The position numbers and the translations under genes were made by a program. The notes under the pieces are model-generated. The model was given only the letters and a program-made list of their open reading frames with translations. It had not been told where the DNA came from and made no database searches. From Variovorax fucosicus (GTDB taxonomy: Bacteria > Pseudomonadota > Gammaproteobacteria > Burkholderiales > Burkholderiaceae_C), in contig NZ_JASZYU010000003.1 of NCBI RefSeq assembly GCF_030316825.1, positions 558,001-622,000 on the forward strand: a stretch of DNA of 64,000 bases, read 5' to 3'. This document shows, one piece after another, positions 18,095-26,419 of the stretch. How positions within the stretch are numbered: position 1 is the stretch's first letter; every line of letters begins with the position of its first letter.

Positions 18095-19615
18095 GTGGAC
18101 AGCGCCCTGCCCGAACTCTCCGCGGTCGAGCTGCGCCGGCTGATCGGCAGCCGCCAGCTGTCGCCGGTCGAACTGATGCAGGCCTGCATCGGGCGCATCG
18201 AGGCGCTGAATCCGGCCGTCAATGCCGTCTGCGCCACCGATTTCGGGCGTGCGCTCGACAGCGCGCGTGCGGCCGAGCAGCAGATCATGCGCGGTGCGCC
18301 GCTCGGCCCGCTGCACGGCCTGCCGCTGGGCGTGAAAGACCTGCAGGACACTGCCGGCCTGCTCACCACCTACGGCAACGTGCGGCTGCGTGGCAACGTG
18401 CCGGCGGCCGACAACGCACTGGTGGCCAGGCTCCGGGCCGCGGGCGCCATCGTCACCGCCAAGACCAACGTGCCCGACATGGGCGCGGGCGCCAACACCC
18501 GCAACCCGGTGTGGGGCGCCACCGGCAACCCCTTCGACCCGACCCGCAACGCGGGCGGTTCTTCGGGCGGCTCGGCGGCGGCACTGGCGGTCGACATGCT
18601 GCCCATGTGCACCGGCTCCGATACCGGCGGGTCGCTGCGCATCCCGGCCGCCCTGTGCGGCGTGGTGGGCCTGCGGCCCTCGCCCGGCCTGGTGGCCAAC
18701 GATGCAAGGCCTCTCGGCTGGTCCGTCATCTCGGTGCTCGGCCCGATGGGGCGCGGCGTGGCCGACGTCGCGCTGCAACTGGCGTCGAGTGTCGGCTTCG
18801 ATGCGCGCGATCCGCTCTCCTACCCGGTGGACGGCGCCTCGATCTGGCCGCTCGAGCCGGTCGACCTGTCGACCCTGCGCGTCGGCTACACCGAAGACTT
18901 CGGCCTGTGCATCGTCGACCCGGAGATCCGGCGGGTGTTCCGCCAGCGCGTGGAAGCGATCCGTCCGCTGGTGGCGCGCTGCGAGCCGGTGGCGCTCGAA
19001 CTCGGCGACGCCGACCGCGCGTTCGACACGCTGCGTGCCGAGAGCTTCGTTGCCGCGTTTGCCGACACCTATCGCGATGCACCCGAAACGCTGGGCCCGA
19101 ACGTGCGGGCCAATGTCGAGATGGCCGCCGCCATCACGCTGGCCGACCGCGCATGGGCCCATCTGGAGCAGACCCGCGTAGCGCGGCAGTTCGCACGCGC
19201 GTTCGAGCAGTTCGACCTGATCATTGCGCCGACCACGCCGGTGACGCCTTTTCCGTGGACGGAACTCTATGCCGAGCGCATCGACGACCAAGCGATGCGC
19301 AACTACTACCACTGGCTCGGCCTGACCTACGTGGTGACGCTCGCCACCAACCCCGCGCTGTCGCTGCCGTGCGGCGTCGACGAGCACGGCATGCCGTTCG
19401 GGCTGCAGATGGTGGGCCGGCTGCGCGGCGATGCGGCCCTGCTCGCTGCCGCCCAGAGCCTGGAACAGGCCTTTGCCTCGACGGCTGCGCTGGCGCGACC
19501 CCGGCCGGATCTGCAGGCGCTGAGCATGCCCCGGCCCGAGTTGAAATCGATCGTGACCCATCCGCCGCTGACAGAGGGCAGCGCGCCGGCCGCGGCCGGC
19601 CTCAACGCCGTTTGA
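18095..19615 (+). CDS. Amidase signature family enzyme
   Basis: The 506-residue enzyme hydrolyses a carboxamide to acid and ammonia. The Ser-cisSer-Lys triad can be placed at Lys81 (PLGVKDLQDTAG), Ser156 (NAGGSSGGSAAA) and Ser180 (GSDTGGSLRIPAALCG), with the family 24-residue spacing between the two serines. The start is GTG at 18095, two nt after the Bug gene stop, so the two are translationally linked. It ends the probable operon of FAD oxidase, aminotransferase, Bug protein and amidase. Substrate unknown; a GatA role is unlikely because no gatB or gatC is adjacent. Confidence 0.93.
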   Translation: MDSALPELSAVELRRLIGSRQLSPVELMQACIGRIEALNPAVNAVCATDFGRALDSARAAEQQIMRGAPLGPLHGLPLGVKDLQDTAGLLTTYGNVRLRGNVPAADNALVARLRAAGAIVTAKTNVPDMGAGANTRNPVWGATGNPFDPTRNAGGSSGGSAAALAVDMLPMCTGSDTGGSLRIPAALCGVVGLRPSPGLVANDARPLGWSVISVLGPMGRGVADVALQLASSVGFDARDPLSYPVDGASIWPLEPVDLSTLRVGYTEDFGLCIVDPEIRRVFRQRVEAIRPLVARCEPVALELGDADRAFDTLRAESFVAAFADTYRDAPETLGPNVRANVEMAAAITLADRAWAHLEQTRVARQFARAFEQFDLIIAPTTPVTPFPWTELYAERIDDQAMRNYYHWLGLTYVVTLATNPALSLPCGVDEHGMPFGLQMVGRLRGDAALLAAAQSLEQAFASTAALARPRPDLQALSMPRPELKSIVTHPPLTEGSAPAAAGLNAV

Positions 19616-19622
19616 GCGGCGC

Positions 19623-20156
19623 TCAGGCGCCCGTGGCGGCGCTCAGTGACCTGGGCGCGTCGCTGCGGCGGCTGAACAGCAAGCCGATCAGCAGCAGGCC
19701 GAACACCACAAACGAGATGAACGACCAGTTGGCGATCGACAGGCCCAGAAAGGTCCAGTCGATCTTGGAGCAGTCGCCACTGCCCTTGAAGATCATCGGC
19801 AGCGCGCGCTGCAGCGGGAAGGTTTCGATCATTCCGTAGATGTCGCGCCCGCAACTCACGAACTCGGGCGGATTCCACTGCAGCCAGCTCTGGCGCGCGG
19901 CAGTGAAGGCACCGCCCGCGGCCGCCACCAGTGCCAGCAGTGCGGCCGGGACCTGCCAGCCTCTTTTGCCGGTAGCGCCCGCCAGTCCGGTGAAGAGCGC
20001 GACCAGAACAAGCGCATAGCGCTGCACCACGCACATCGGGCAGGGCTCGAGCCCGACCACATGCTGCAGGTACATGCCGAAGGCGAGCATCGCCAGGCAG
20101 GCGACGCAGATCAGCGCGAACGCACGGCGCGGAGCGCCAAAGTACCAATCGATCAA
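19623..20156 (-). CDS. dsbB: Disulfide bond formation protein B
   Basis: DsbB is an inner-membrane quinone reductase that reoxidises periplasmic DsbA. The 177-residue protein has four membrane segments and both periplasmic cysteine pairs: the CPMC motif with Cys39 and Cys42 in the first loop, and Cys102 with Cys129 in the second. The conserved Arg after CVVQ (QRYALV) that contacts the quinone is present. Its ATG overlaps the cysA stop by 4 nt (ATGA), which is unusual company for dsbB and suggests cotranscription with sulfate uptake. A DsbA-like protein is encoded at 40401-40946. Confidence 0.95.
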   Translation of the reverse strand: MIDWYFGAPRRAFALICVACLAMLAFGMYLQHVVGLEPCPMCVVQRYALVLVALFTGLAGATGKRGWQVPAALLALVAAAGGAFTAARQSWLQWNPPEFVSCGRDIYGMIETFPLQRALPMIFKGSGDCSKIDWTFLGLSIANWSFISFVVFGLLLIGLLFSRRSDAPRSLSAATGA

Positions 20157-21250
20157 GGAGAAACCCAGTCTTCAACGAACACTCTGGCTTTGCGCGGCGT
20201 GGCGACAACGGTGTCGCCCTCGTTCAAACCCAGATCCCGGAACTGTTGCGCAGGGAGTTGCGCTTCGATGATGGTTCCGGAGCCCGGATTATCTGGATTC
20301 GATTCGACCGGCTCAAGTTCCAGCCGCGCGATCGGGCCGACCACGATGGCGCGCGTGAGCGTTGCCACGATGCCGCTGGTGACGCCGGGTACATGGCGCG
20401 TGATCGCGAGATCGTGCGGCCGCACATAGGCCAGCGCCTTGCTGTCCTGCACCAGGTTGTGCTCGGGCGCATGCAGGCGGATGCCCTCGACCTGCACCTC
20501 GCCCTCGTGCGCGCGGCCGTGGAACAGGTTCACGTCGCCCAGGAAGCCATAGACGAACGGGCTCGCCGGGTGATCCCACACCTCCTGCGGCGAGCCGACC
20601 TGCTCGATCTGGCCCTTGTTGATGACGACCACGCGATCGGCCACCTCGAGCGCTTCTTCCTGGTCGTGCGTGACGAAGATCGAGGTGACGTGCAGCTCGT
20701 CGTGCAGGCGGCGCAGCCAGCGGCGCAGTTCCTTGCGCACCTTCGCATCCAGCGCGCCGAAGGGCTCGTCGAGCAGCAGCACCTTGGGCTCGACCGCGAG
20801 CGCGCGCGCCAGAGCGATGCGCTGGCGCTGCCCGCCCGAGAGTTGCGAGGGGTAGCGATCGGCCAGCCAGTCGAGCTGCACCAGCTTCAGCAGGTCCAGC
20901 ACCTTCTTCTTGATCTGCGCCTCGCCCGGACGCTCCCGACGCGGCTTGACGCGCAGGCCGAAGGCCACGTTCTCGAACACCGTCATGTGGCGGAACAGCG
21001 CGTAGTGCTGGAACACGAAGCCGACCTGGCGCTCACGCACATGCACGTCGGTGGTGTCTTCGCCCGAGAACAGGATGTTGCCGGCGTCGGCCGTCTCCAG
21101 CCCCGCGATGATGCGCAGCAGCGTGGTCTTGCCGCAGCCCGAGGGGCCGAGCAGTGCGACCAGTTCGCCCGAGGCGATGTCGAGGTTGACGTTGTTCAGC
21201 GCGCGGAAGTCGCCGAAGCGTTTGCTGACGTTGCGGATTTCGATGCTCAT
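20153..21250 (-). CDS. cysA: Sulfate/thiosulfate ABC transporter ATPase
   Basis: This is the ATP-hydrolysing subunit of the sulfate importer. In its 365 residues the Walker A GPSGCGKTT is at 35-43, the signature reads LSGGQRQRIALARAL, and Walker B with D-loop is LLLDEPFGALDA. A C-terminal TOBE-like regulatory region follows (GFLGDVNLFHGRAHEGEVQV and onward), typical of CysA. The start at ATG 21250 gives MSIEIRNVSKRFGDF; upstream in-frame codons fall in the gap to cysW. Its stop overlaps dsbB by 4 nt. It is part of sbp-cysT-cysW-cysA. Confidence 0.95.
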   Translation of the reverse strand: MSIEIRNVSKRFGDFRALNNVNLDIASGELVALLGPSGCGKTTLLRIIAGLETADAGNILFSGEDTTDVHVRERQVGFVFQHYALFRHMTVFENVAFGLRVKPRRERPGEAQIKKKVLDLLKLVQLDWLADRYPSQLSGGQRQRIALARALAVEPKVLLLDEPFGALDAKVRKELRRWLRRLHDELHVTSIFVTHDQEEALEVADRVVVINKGQIEQVGSPQEVWDHPASPFVYGFLGDVNLFHGRAHEGEVQVEGIRLHAPEHNLVQDSKALAYVRPHDLAITRHVPGVTSGIVATLTRAIVVGPIARLELEPVESNPDNPGSGTIIEAQLPAQQFRDLGLNEGDTVVATPRKARVFVEDWVSP

Positions 21251-21263
21251 CTTGTTCTCTCTT

Positions 21264-22157
21264 TCAGGCCGCCGGGGGCCGTTCGGGCGGCAATTCGGCA
21301 ATCGCCTTCATTTCGCGCTCGTGGCGCCACTCGATCACCGACTTGATTACCAGCGTGACCAGCGCCAGGATCGCCAGCAGCGACGCACAGGCGAAGGCCG
21401 CCACCGACTGGTACTCGTTGTAGAGCACTTCCACATGCAGCGGAATGGTGTTGGTCTGGCCGCGGATGTGGCCCGACACCACCGACACCGCACCGAACTC
21501 GCCCATGGCGCGCGCATTGCAAAGGATCACGCCATACAGCAGGCCCCACTTGATGTTGGGCAGCGTCACGCGCCAGAAGGTTTGCCAGCCGGTCGCGCCG
21601 AGCACGATCGCGGCCTGCTCCTCGTCGCTGCCCTGGGCCTGCATCAGCGGGATCAGTTCGCGCGCGATGAACGGGAAGGTCACGAACACGGTGGCCAGCA
21701 CGATGCCGGGCACCGCGAAGATGATCTTGATGTTGTGCTCCGAGAGCCAGGGCCCGAGCCAGCCCTGCGCGCCGAAGACCAGCACATAGATCAGGCCCGC
21801 CACCACCGGCGACACCGCGAACGGCAGGTCGACCAGCGTGGTCAGGAAGGCCTTGCCGCGGAACTCGTACTTGGCAATCGCCCAGGCGGCGGCCACGCCG
21901 AACACCAGGTTCAGCGGCACCGCGATGGCGGCCGTGATCAGCGTGAGTTCGATCGCGCTCCAGGCATCGGGCTCCTGCAGCGCCTCGATGTAGGCACCCA
22001 GGCCCTTGCGCAGGGCTTCGGCCGCCACGGCCGCGAGCGGGAGCACCAGGAACAGCAGCATGAACAGCAGCGCGACGGTGATCAGCGTCCAGCGCACCCA
22101 GGCGGATTCGGTGGTGCCGGAAGTGGCACGGCGAATGACTTTGGAAGGCGCACTCAT
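21264..22157 (-). CDS. cysW: Sulfate ABC transporter permease CysW
   Basis: This inner-membrane subunit of 297 residues has about six membrane segments. The EAA loop reads IVLGATGWQTFWRVTLPNIKWG, the contact site for CysA. Conserved CysW elements such as LPFAVSPVVAGLIYVLVFG and ARAMGEFGAVSVVSG are present. A GTG one codon upstream is possible, but ATG 22157 is preferred because it overlaps the cysT stop by one nucleotide (TGATG), a standard coupling arrangement. It sits 13 nt upstream of cysA. Confidence 0.95.
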   Translation of the reverse strand: MSAPSKVIRRATSGTTESAWVRWTLITVALLFMLLFLVLPLAAVAAEALRKGLGAYIEALQEPDAWSAIELTLITAAIAVPLNLVFGVAAAWAIAKYEFRGKAFLTTLVDLPFAVSPVVAGLIYVLVFGAQGWLGPWLSEHNIKIIFAVPGIVLATVFVTFPFIARELIPLMQAQGSDEEQAAIVLGATGWQTFWRVTLPNIKWGLLYGVILCNARAMGEFGAVSVVSGHIRGQTNTIPLHVEVLYNEYQSVAAFACASLLAILALVTLVIKSVIEWRHEREMKAIAELPPERPPAA

Positions 22158-23047
22158 CACACACCTCCCGAACGTCGGCGCTGCCAGGCCTGCAATCCGT
22201 TGATCACGAGCAGCAGCACGAACGAGAAGAACAGCATCACCAGCGCGACCGCCGTGGCGCCCGCGTAGTCGTACTGCTCGAGCTTGCCGATGATGATCAG
22301 CGGCGTGATCTCGGACACCATCGGCATGTTGCCGGCGATGAAGATCACAGAGCCGTATTCACCGATGGCACGCGCGAAGGCCATCGCAAAGCCAGTCAGC
22401 AGCGCCGGCGCGATCGACGGGAAGATCACCTTGGTGAAGGTCTGCAGCCGCGTGGCGCCGAGCGAGGTGGCGGCCTCTTCCAGCTCCTTCTCGGTGTCTT
22501 CGAGCACCGGCTGCACCGTGCGCACCACGAACGGCAGGCCGATGAAGATCAGCGCGATCACGATGCCGGCCGGCGTGAAGGCGAGCTTGATGCCGTGCGG
22601 CTCGAGATACTGCCCGATCCAGCCGTTGCCGGCCAGTAGCGCAGTCAGCGAGATGCCGGCAACCGCGGTCGGCAACGCGAACGGCAGGTCGACCAGCGCG
22701 TCGACGATGCGCTTGCCCGGGAACTTGTAGCGCACCAGCACCCAGGCCACGAGCAGGCCGAACACCAGGTTCACCAGCGCCGCGATCAGCGAGGCGCCGA
22801 AGGTCAGCTTGTAGGAGTGCACCACGCGGGGCGCGCTCACGGCCGTCCAGAACTGCTCCCAGGTGAGCGTGAAGGTCTTGAACACCAGCGCCGACAGCGG
22901 GATCAGCACGATCAGGCTCAGGTACAGCACCGTGTAGCCCAGGGTCAGATTGAAACCGGGCAGAACGCGGCGCGACGCCCGCGCGGCGCCGCCATGCGAA
23001 AGCGGCGCTGCCACGGACGGCAGCGCCGAAGAGACGACTCCACTCAT
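22157..23047 (-). CDS. cysT: Sulfate ABC transporter permease CysT (CysU)
   Basis: This is the second membrane subunit of the sulfate importer, 296 residues. Features include a cytoplasmic N-terminus of about 30 residues, six membrane segments, VDLPFALPTAVAGISLTALL, and the EAA loop ATSLGATRLQTFTKVIFPSIAP. ARAIGEYGSVIFIAGN matches the CysT consensus. It begins 6 nt after the sulfate-binding protein stop and shares one nucleotide with the cysW start, so it belongs to one transcript with sbp, cysW and cysA. Confidence 0.95.
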   Translation of the reverse strand: MSGVVSSALPSVAAPLSHGGAARASRRVLPGFNLTLGYTVLYLSLIVLIPLSALVFKTFTLTWEQFWTAVSAPRVVHSYKLTFGASLIAALVNLVFGLLVAWVLVRYKFPGKRIVDALVDLPFALPTAVAGISLTALLAGNGWIGQYLEPHGIKLAFTPAGIVIALIFIGLPFVVRTVQPVLEDTEKELEEAATSLGATRLQTFTKVIFPSIAPALLTGFAMAFARAIGEYGSVIFIAGNMPMVSEITPLIIIGKLEQYDYAGATAVALVMLFFSFVLLLVINGLQAWQRRRSGGV

Positions 23048-23053
23048 GATTTT

Positions 23054-24058
23054 TTACTTGGCGCCGGGCGTATAGAGTTTGTCGAACTGGCCACCGTCGT
23101 TGAAGTGGATCTTTTGCGCTTCGCTGAGGCTGCCGAACAGTTCCGCCACGGTGAACAGCTGCACCGGCTTGAAGGTGGCGGCGTACTTCTTGAGCACGGC
23201 CTGCGAGCGCGGGCGCAGCGCATGCTTGGCGGCGAGTTCCTGCGCCTCTTCGGAATAGAGCCAGTCGAGATAGGCCTTGGCCAGCTCGCCGGTGCCTTTC
23301 TTGGCGGTGGTGCGTTCGACCACGGCCACCGGGTTCTCGGCCAGCACGCTGATCGACGGGTAGACCGCATCGACCTTGCCGGCGCCGAACTCACGGTCGA
23401 TCGACACGACTTCCGATTCGAAGGTGATCAGCGCGTCGCCGATGTTGCGTTGCAGGAATGCGGTGGTCGCGTCGCGCCCGCCGCGCGCCAGGATCGGCAC
23501 GTTCTTGAACAGCTTGCCGACGAACTCGGCCGCCTGCGCGTCGGTGCCGCCCTTCTTCTTCACGTAGCCCCAGGCGGCCAAGTAGGCGTAGCGGCCGTTG
23601 CCGCCGGTCTTGGGGTTGACGATCACCACCTGCACACCGGGCTTGATCAGGTCGTCCCAATCCTTGATGCCCTTCGGGTTGCCGTTGCGCACCAGCATCA
23701 GCATGGTCGAGGTGGTCGGCGCCGCGTTGTCGGGGAAGCGCTTGGCCCAGTCCTTGGCGACCACGCCCTTCTCGGCCAGGAACTCCACGTCGGTGGTGGT
23801 GTTCATCGTCACCACGTCGGCATCGAGGCCGTCGGCGACGGCGCGCGCCTGGGCGCTGGAGCCCGCGTGCGACTGGTCGATCTTGACGTCCTTGCCCGTG
23901 GTCTTCTTGTAGTGCGCGACGAACGCGGTGTTGTAGTCCTTGTAGAACTCGCGTGCCACGTCGTACGACACGTTCAGCAGCGTGCTGCTCTGCGCGAAGG
24001 CGGCGGAGCCGGCGAACAAGGCAAGGCCGGCGAGAAGGATCTTTGTTCTGGAAGTCAT
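23054..24058 (-). CDS. sbp: Sulfate-binding periplasmic protein
   Basis: The 334-residue periplasmic receptor delivers sulfate to CysTWA. The signal peptide is MTSRTKILLAGLALFAGSAAFA, followed by mature QSSTLLNVSYDVAREFYKDY. Sulfate-contact segments of the family are present: DQSHAGSSAQARAVADGLDA, RNGNPKGIKDWDDL, NPKTGGNGRYAYLAAWGY and ARGGRDATTAF. Its ATG overlaps the stop of the preceding hydrolase gene by 4 nt (ATGA). A paralog lies at 54681-55706, in the sulfonate cluster. Confidence 0.94.
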   Translation of the reverse strand: MTSRTKILLAGLALFAGSAAFAQSSTLLNVSYDVAREFYKDYNTAFVAHYKKTTGKDVKIDQSHAGSSAQARAVADGLDADVVTMNTTTDVEFLAEKGVVAKDWAKRFPDNAAPTTSTMLMLVRNGNPKGIKDWDDLIKPGVQVVIVNPKTGGNGRYAYLAAWGYVKKKGGTDAQAAEFVGKLFKNVPILARGGRDATTAFLQRNIGDALITFESEVVSIDREFGAGKVDAVYPSISVLAENPVAVVERTTAKKGTGELAKAYLDWLYSEEAQELAAKHALRPRSQAVLKKYAATFKPVQLFTVAELFGSLSEAQKIHFNDGGQFDKLYTPGAK

Positions 24059-24630
24059 AGGGTGGCCAAAGGTTCGATGGAATCCCGACGTGCCGGCCGC
24101 TGCGCCGGCGTGTCGGTCAGCGACTGCAGCAGCGCCAGGCCCAAGGGCCAGTCGCCGTGTCCGGAGTCGATGTTGATGTGGCCCGCATTCTGCATGCGGA
24201 CGAATTCGCTGCCCCAGGCACGGGCATAGGCGCCTGCCAGCCGCACCGGGCAAAAGGGGTCGTTGCTGCTCGCCACCACGACGCTGCGGTACGGCAGCTT
24301 CGCGAACGGCACCGGCGCGAAATCCGACAGCACCGCACGCCGCTCGGGATCTGCCGGCGCCACCAGCAGGGCACCGGCGATGCGCGCCACGGCCGCGTGG
24401 CCCAGGTGTGCGGTCGCGATACAGCCCAGGCTGTGCGCCGCAATCACCACCGGCTCCGGTCGCGAAAGAATGAGCTTCTCGAGGTTGCCGACCCAGGCCT
24501 CGCGCGATGGCGTGACCCAGTCGTCCTGCACCACCCGCTCGGCACCTGCCAACTGCTCGGCCCAGAGACTCTGCCAATGGCCCGGGCCCGAGTCGCGCCA
24601 GCCCGGAACGATGACCAGCCTGCTGCTCAC
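24055..24630 (-). CDS. RBBP9/YdeN-type serine hydrolase
   Basis: This small alpha/beta hydrolase of 191 residues resembles the RBBP9/YdeN family. VPGWRDSGPGHWQSLW is the N-terminal signature, the nucleophile elbow is AHSLGCIA (Ser in HSLG), and the C-terminal catalytic His lies in QNAGHINIDSGHGDWP. The start is GTG at 24630, supported by a 4-nt overlap (GTGA) with the peroxiredoxin stop. The stop overlaps sbp by 4 nt, so the gene is locked between peroxide defence and sulfate uptake. The natural substrate of this family is unclear. Confidence 0.87.
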   Translation of the reverse strand: MSSRLVIVPGWRDSGPGHWQSLWAEQLAGAERVVQDDWVTPSREAWVGNLEKLILSRPEPVVIAAHSLGCIATAHLGHAAVARIAGALLVAPADPERRAVLSDFAPVPFAKLPYRSVVVASSNDPFCPVRLAGAYARAWGSEFVRMQNAGHINIDSGHGDWPLGLALLQSLTDTPAQRPARRDSIEPLATL

Positions 24631-25268
24631 TTGTTCGGCTGCGGCGTCAAGCGCAGGTACGGCCGCACGGCATTGAAGCCCTTGGGGAAGCGCTGTGCGA
24701 GTTCGGCCGGATCCTGCAGCGAGGGAATGATGACGACCTCGTCGCCGTCCTTCCAGTTGGCCGGCGTCGCGACCTTGTGGCTGTCGGTGAGCTGCAGCGA
24801 ATCGATCACGCGCAGGATCTCGTCGAAATTGCGGCCGGTGCTGGCCGGGTAGGTCAGCGTGGTGCGGATCACGTGCTTCGAATCGATGATGAAAACGCTG
24901 CGCACCGTGGCGGTGGCCGATGCGTTCGGGTGAATCATGTCGTAGAGGTTCGCCACCGTGCGGTCGGCGTCGGCCAGGATCGGAAAGTTGACCGTGGTGT
25001 TCTGCGTCTCGTTGATGTCGCTGATCCACTCGCGGTGCTTGTCCACCGGGTCGACGCTCACGGCGATCGGCTTCACGCCGCGCTTGGCGAACTCGGTCGA
25101 GAGCGCGGCCGTCTTGCCCAGTTCGGTGGTGCACACCGGCGTGAAATCAGCCGGGTGCGAGAACAGCACCACCCACGAGTCACCGGCCCACTGGTAGAAG
25201 TCAATCGGGCCGTCGCTGGAGTCTTGCGTGAAATTCGGGGCGGTGTCGCCGAGTCGGAGGGTGGCCAT
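24627..25268 (-). CDS. 1-Cys peroxiredoxin (Prx6 type)
   Basis: The 213-residue thiol peroxidase reduces H2O2 and alkyl hydroperoxides. The peroxidatic cysteine is Cys46 in HPADFTPVCTTELG. The length and C-terminal region (FPKGFNAVRPYLRLTPQP) fit the Prx6/1-Cys branch; the typical 2-Cys VCPA resolving motif is absent. RDTLTYPASTGRN-like text (TTLTYPASTGRNFDEILR) carries the second active-site Arg. It is the first gene of the sulfate operon and overlaps the hydrolase by 4 nt. The promoter is presumably in the 104-nt gap with the LysR gene, which contains the dyad at 25322-25345. Confidence 0.93.
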   Translation of the reverse strand: MATLRLGDTAPNFTQDSSDGPIDFYQWAGDSWVVLFSHPADFTPVCTTELGKTAALSTEFAKRGVKPIAVSVDPVDKHREWISDINETQNTTVNFPILADADRTVANLYDMIHPNASATATVRSVFIIDSKHVIRTTLTYPASTGRNFDEILRVIDSLQLTDSHKVATPANWKDGDEVVIIPSLQDPAELAQRFPKGFNAVRPYLRLTPQPNK

Positions 25269-25321
25269 GGTCGATCCTGATAACAGTACGGCTGGCCATT
25301 GTCAGAACAAGCGCTTGGAAC

Positions 25322-25345
25322 TCAAACGAATATCTAATTGTTTGA
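25322..25345. promoter_or_regulatory. Dyad upstream of peroxiredoxin-sulfate operon
   Basis: TCAAAC and GTTTGA form perfect 6-bp arms around a 12-nt AT-rich spacer. The site is 54 nt upstream of the peroxiredoxin start. The surroundings are AT-rich relative to the genome. It is a candidate site for a LysR-type regulator, either the adjacent one or a CysB-like protein; which one is not shown by the sequence. Confidence 0.45.
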
Positions 25346-25372
25346 ATATGGTGTTTATCGAATAAGCAGGCT

Positions 25373-26290
25373 TCAGATGACGAAGTCATGCGGCTCGTCG
25401 GCATTGAGGTTTTCGGCCAGAAACTCGATCAATTGGCGCACCGCGGGCACCAGCGCGCGGCGCGGGGGGTACATCGCGTGCGTGATGGACGCGGCCGGCC
25501 GCCAGCCGGGCAGCACTTCCACCAGACGGCCCGCCTTCAGGTCGTTGCGGCACATGTAGTCGGGCAGTATCGAGGCGCCGATGCCTTGCAGCACGGCGAA
25601 GCGCAGGCTCAGCAGGTCGTCTGCCACGTAGCGCGGCGCATGGTCGTGCCGGTGCGCGGCGCCATCGGGGCCGAACAGCTGCCAGCTGGTCGTGCCGTCG
25701 CTGCTGCCCATCGCGAGCGTGTCGAGCTGGGTCAGATCGTCCACCGTCCGGGGCGCCGGGTGGCGCCGCAGCAACTCGGGGCTTGCAACCAGCAGGGTGC
25801 GGCTTTCGCCGAAGCGCCGTGCTGCCAACGTGGCGCTGTCCTCGATGACGGCCCGCACCCGCAGCGCGATGTCGACGCCCTCCTCGATCGGATCGACCGG
25901 CCGGTTCAGCACCCACATATCGATGCGCACCAGCGGAAAACGCTTCAGGAAGGTCGGCAACAGCGGCCCCACGCTGCTGTGCGCCAGCGTTACCGGGCAG
26001 CTGATGCGCACGGTGCCGCGCGGCTCCGTCTGGATCTGGGCCACCGCCTCGGCCGCTGCCTGCGCGGCGTCGCGCATGGCGGCGCAATGGCGCAAATAGA
26101 TGGTGCCGGCCGGCGTCAGCGAGAGACTGCGGGTGCTGCGCTGCAGCAGCTGCACCCCCAGCCGGACCTCCAGATCGGCCACGCGGCGCGAGAGGCGCGA
26201 TTTCGGCACGCCGAGTGCGCGGCCTGCCGCGGCAAAGCCGCCGTGCTCGGCGACTTCGGCAAAAAGAACCATGTCGTTGAGATCTTGCAC
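25373..26290 (-). CDS. LysR-family transcriptional regulator
   Basis: The 305-residue regulator starts MQDLNDMVLFAEVAEHGGFA from a GTG at 26290. It has the winged HTH at about 18-60 (AAAGRALGVPKSRLSRRVAD) and a C-terminal ligand-binding region. The MQDLND start and the KSRLSRRV recognition helix mark the subgroup that commonly sits divergently next to NAD(P)H-quinone or azo reductases. Here the neighbour is azoR, 129 nt away across an inverted repeat, so azoR is the most likely target. It is also just upstream of the peroxiredoxin operon on the same strand. Confidence 0.92.
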   Translation of the reverse strand: MQDLNDMVLFAEVAEHGGFAAAGRALGVPKSRLSRRVADLEVRLGVQLLQRSTRSLSLTPAGTIYLRHCAAMRDAAQAAAEAVAQIQTEPRGTVRISCPVTLAHSSVGPLLPTFLKRFPLVRIDMWVLNRPVDPIEEGVDIALRVRAVIEDSATLAARRFGESRTLLVASPELLRRHPAPRTVDDLTQLDTLAMGSSDGTTSWQLFGPDGAAHRHDHAPRYVADDLLSLRFAVLQGIGASILPDYMCRNDLKAGRLVEVLPGWRPAASITHAMYPPRRALVPAVRQLIEFLAENLNADEPHDFVI

Positions 26291-26322
26291 GGCTTATTGT
26301 CCTATCAGTGGAACGACATGGC

Positions 26323-26362
26323 CTATTTTTGCCTACTTATCGATCAATCGCCACAAAAATAG
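26323..26362. promoter_or_regulatory. Inverted repeat in LysR/azoR divergent promoter
   Basis: CTATTTTTG and CAAAAATAG are perfect 9-bp arms separated by 22 nt. The repeat is centred in the divergent region, 57 nt before the azoR start. The size and location suit a LysR tetramer site. It could also be an AT-rich promoter element read on both strands. Confidence 0.5.
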
Positions 26363-26419
26363 AATTGACCCCAAGCCGACGCCTTTGCCGGCACCTTCAT
26401 CGAAAGAGAGCGAAAGATC

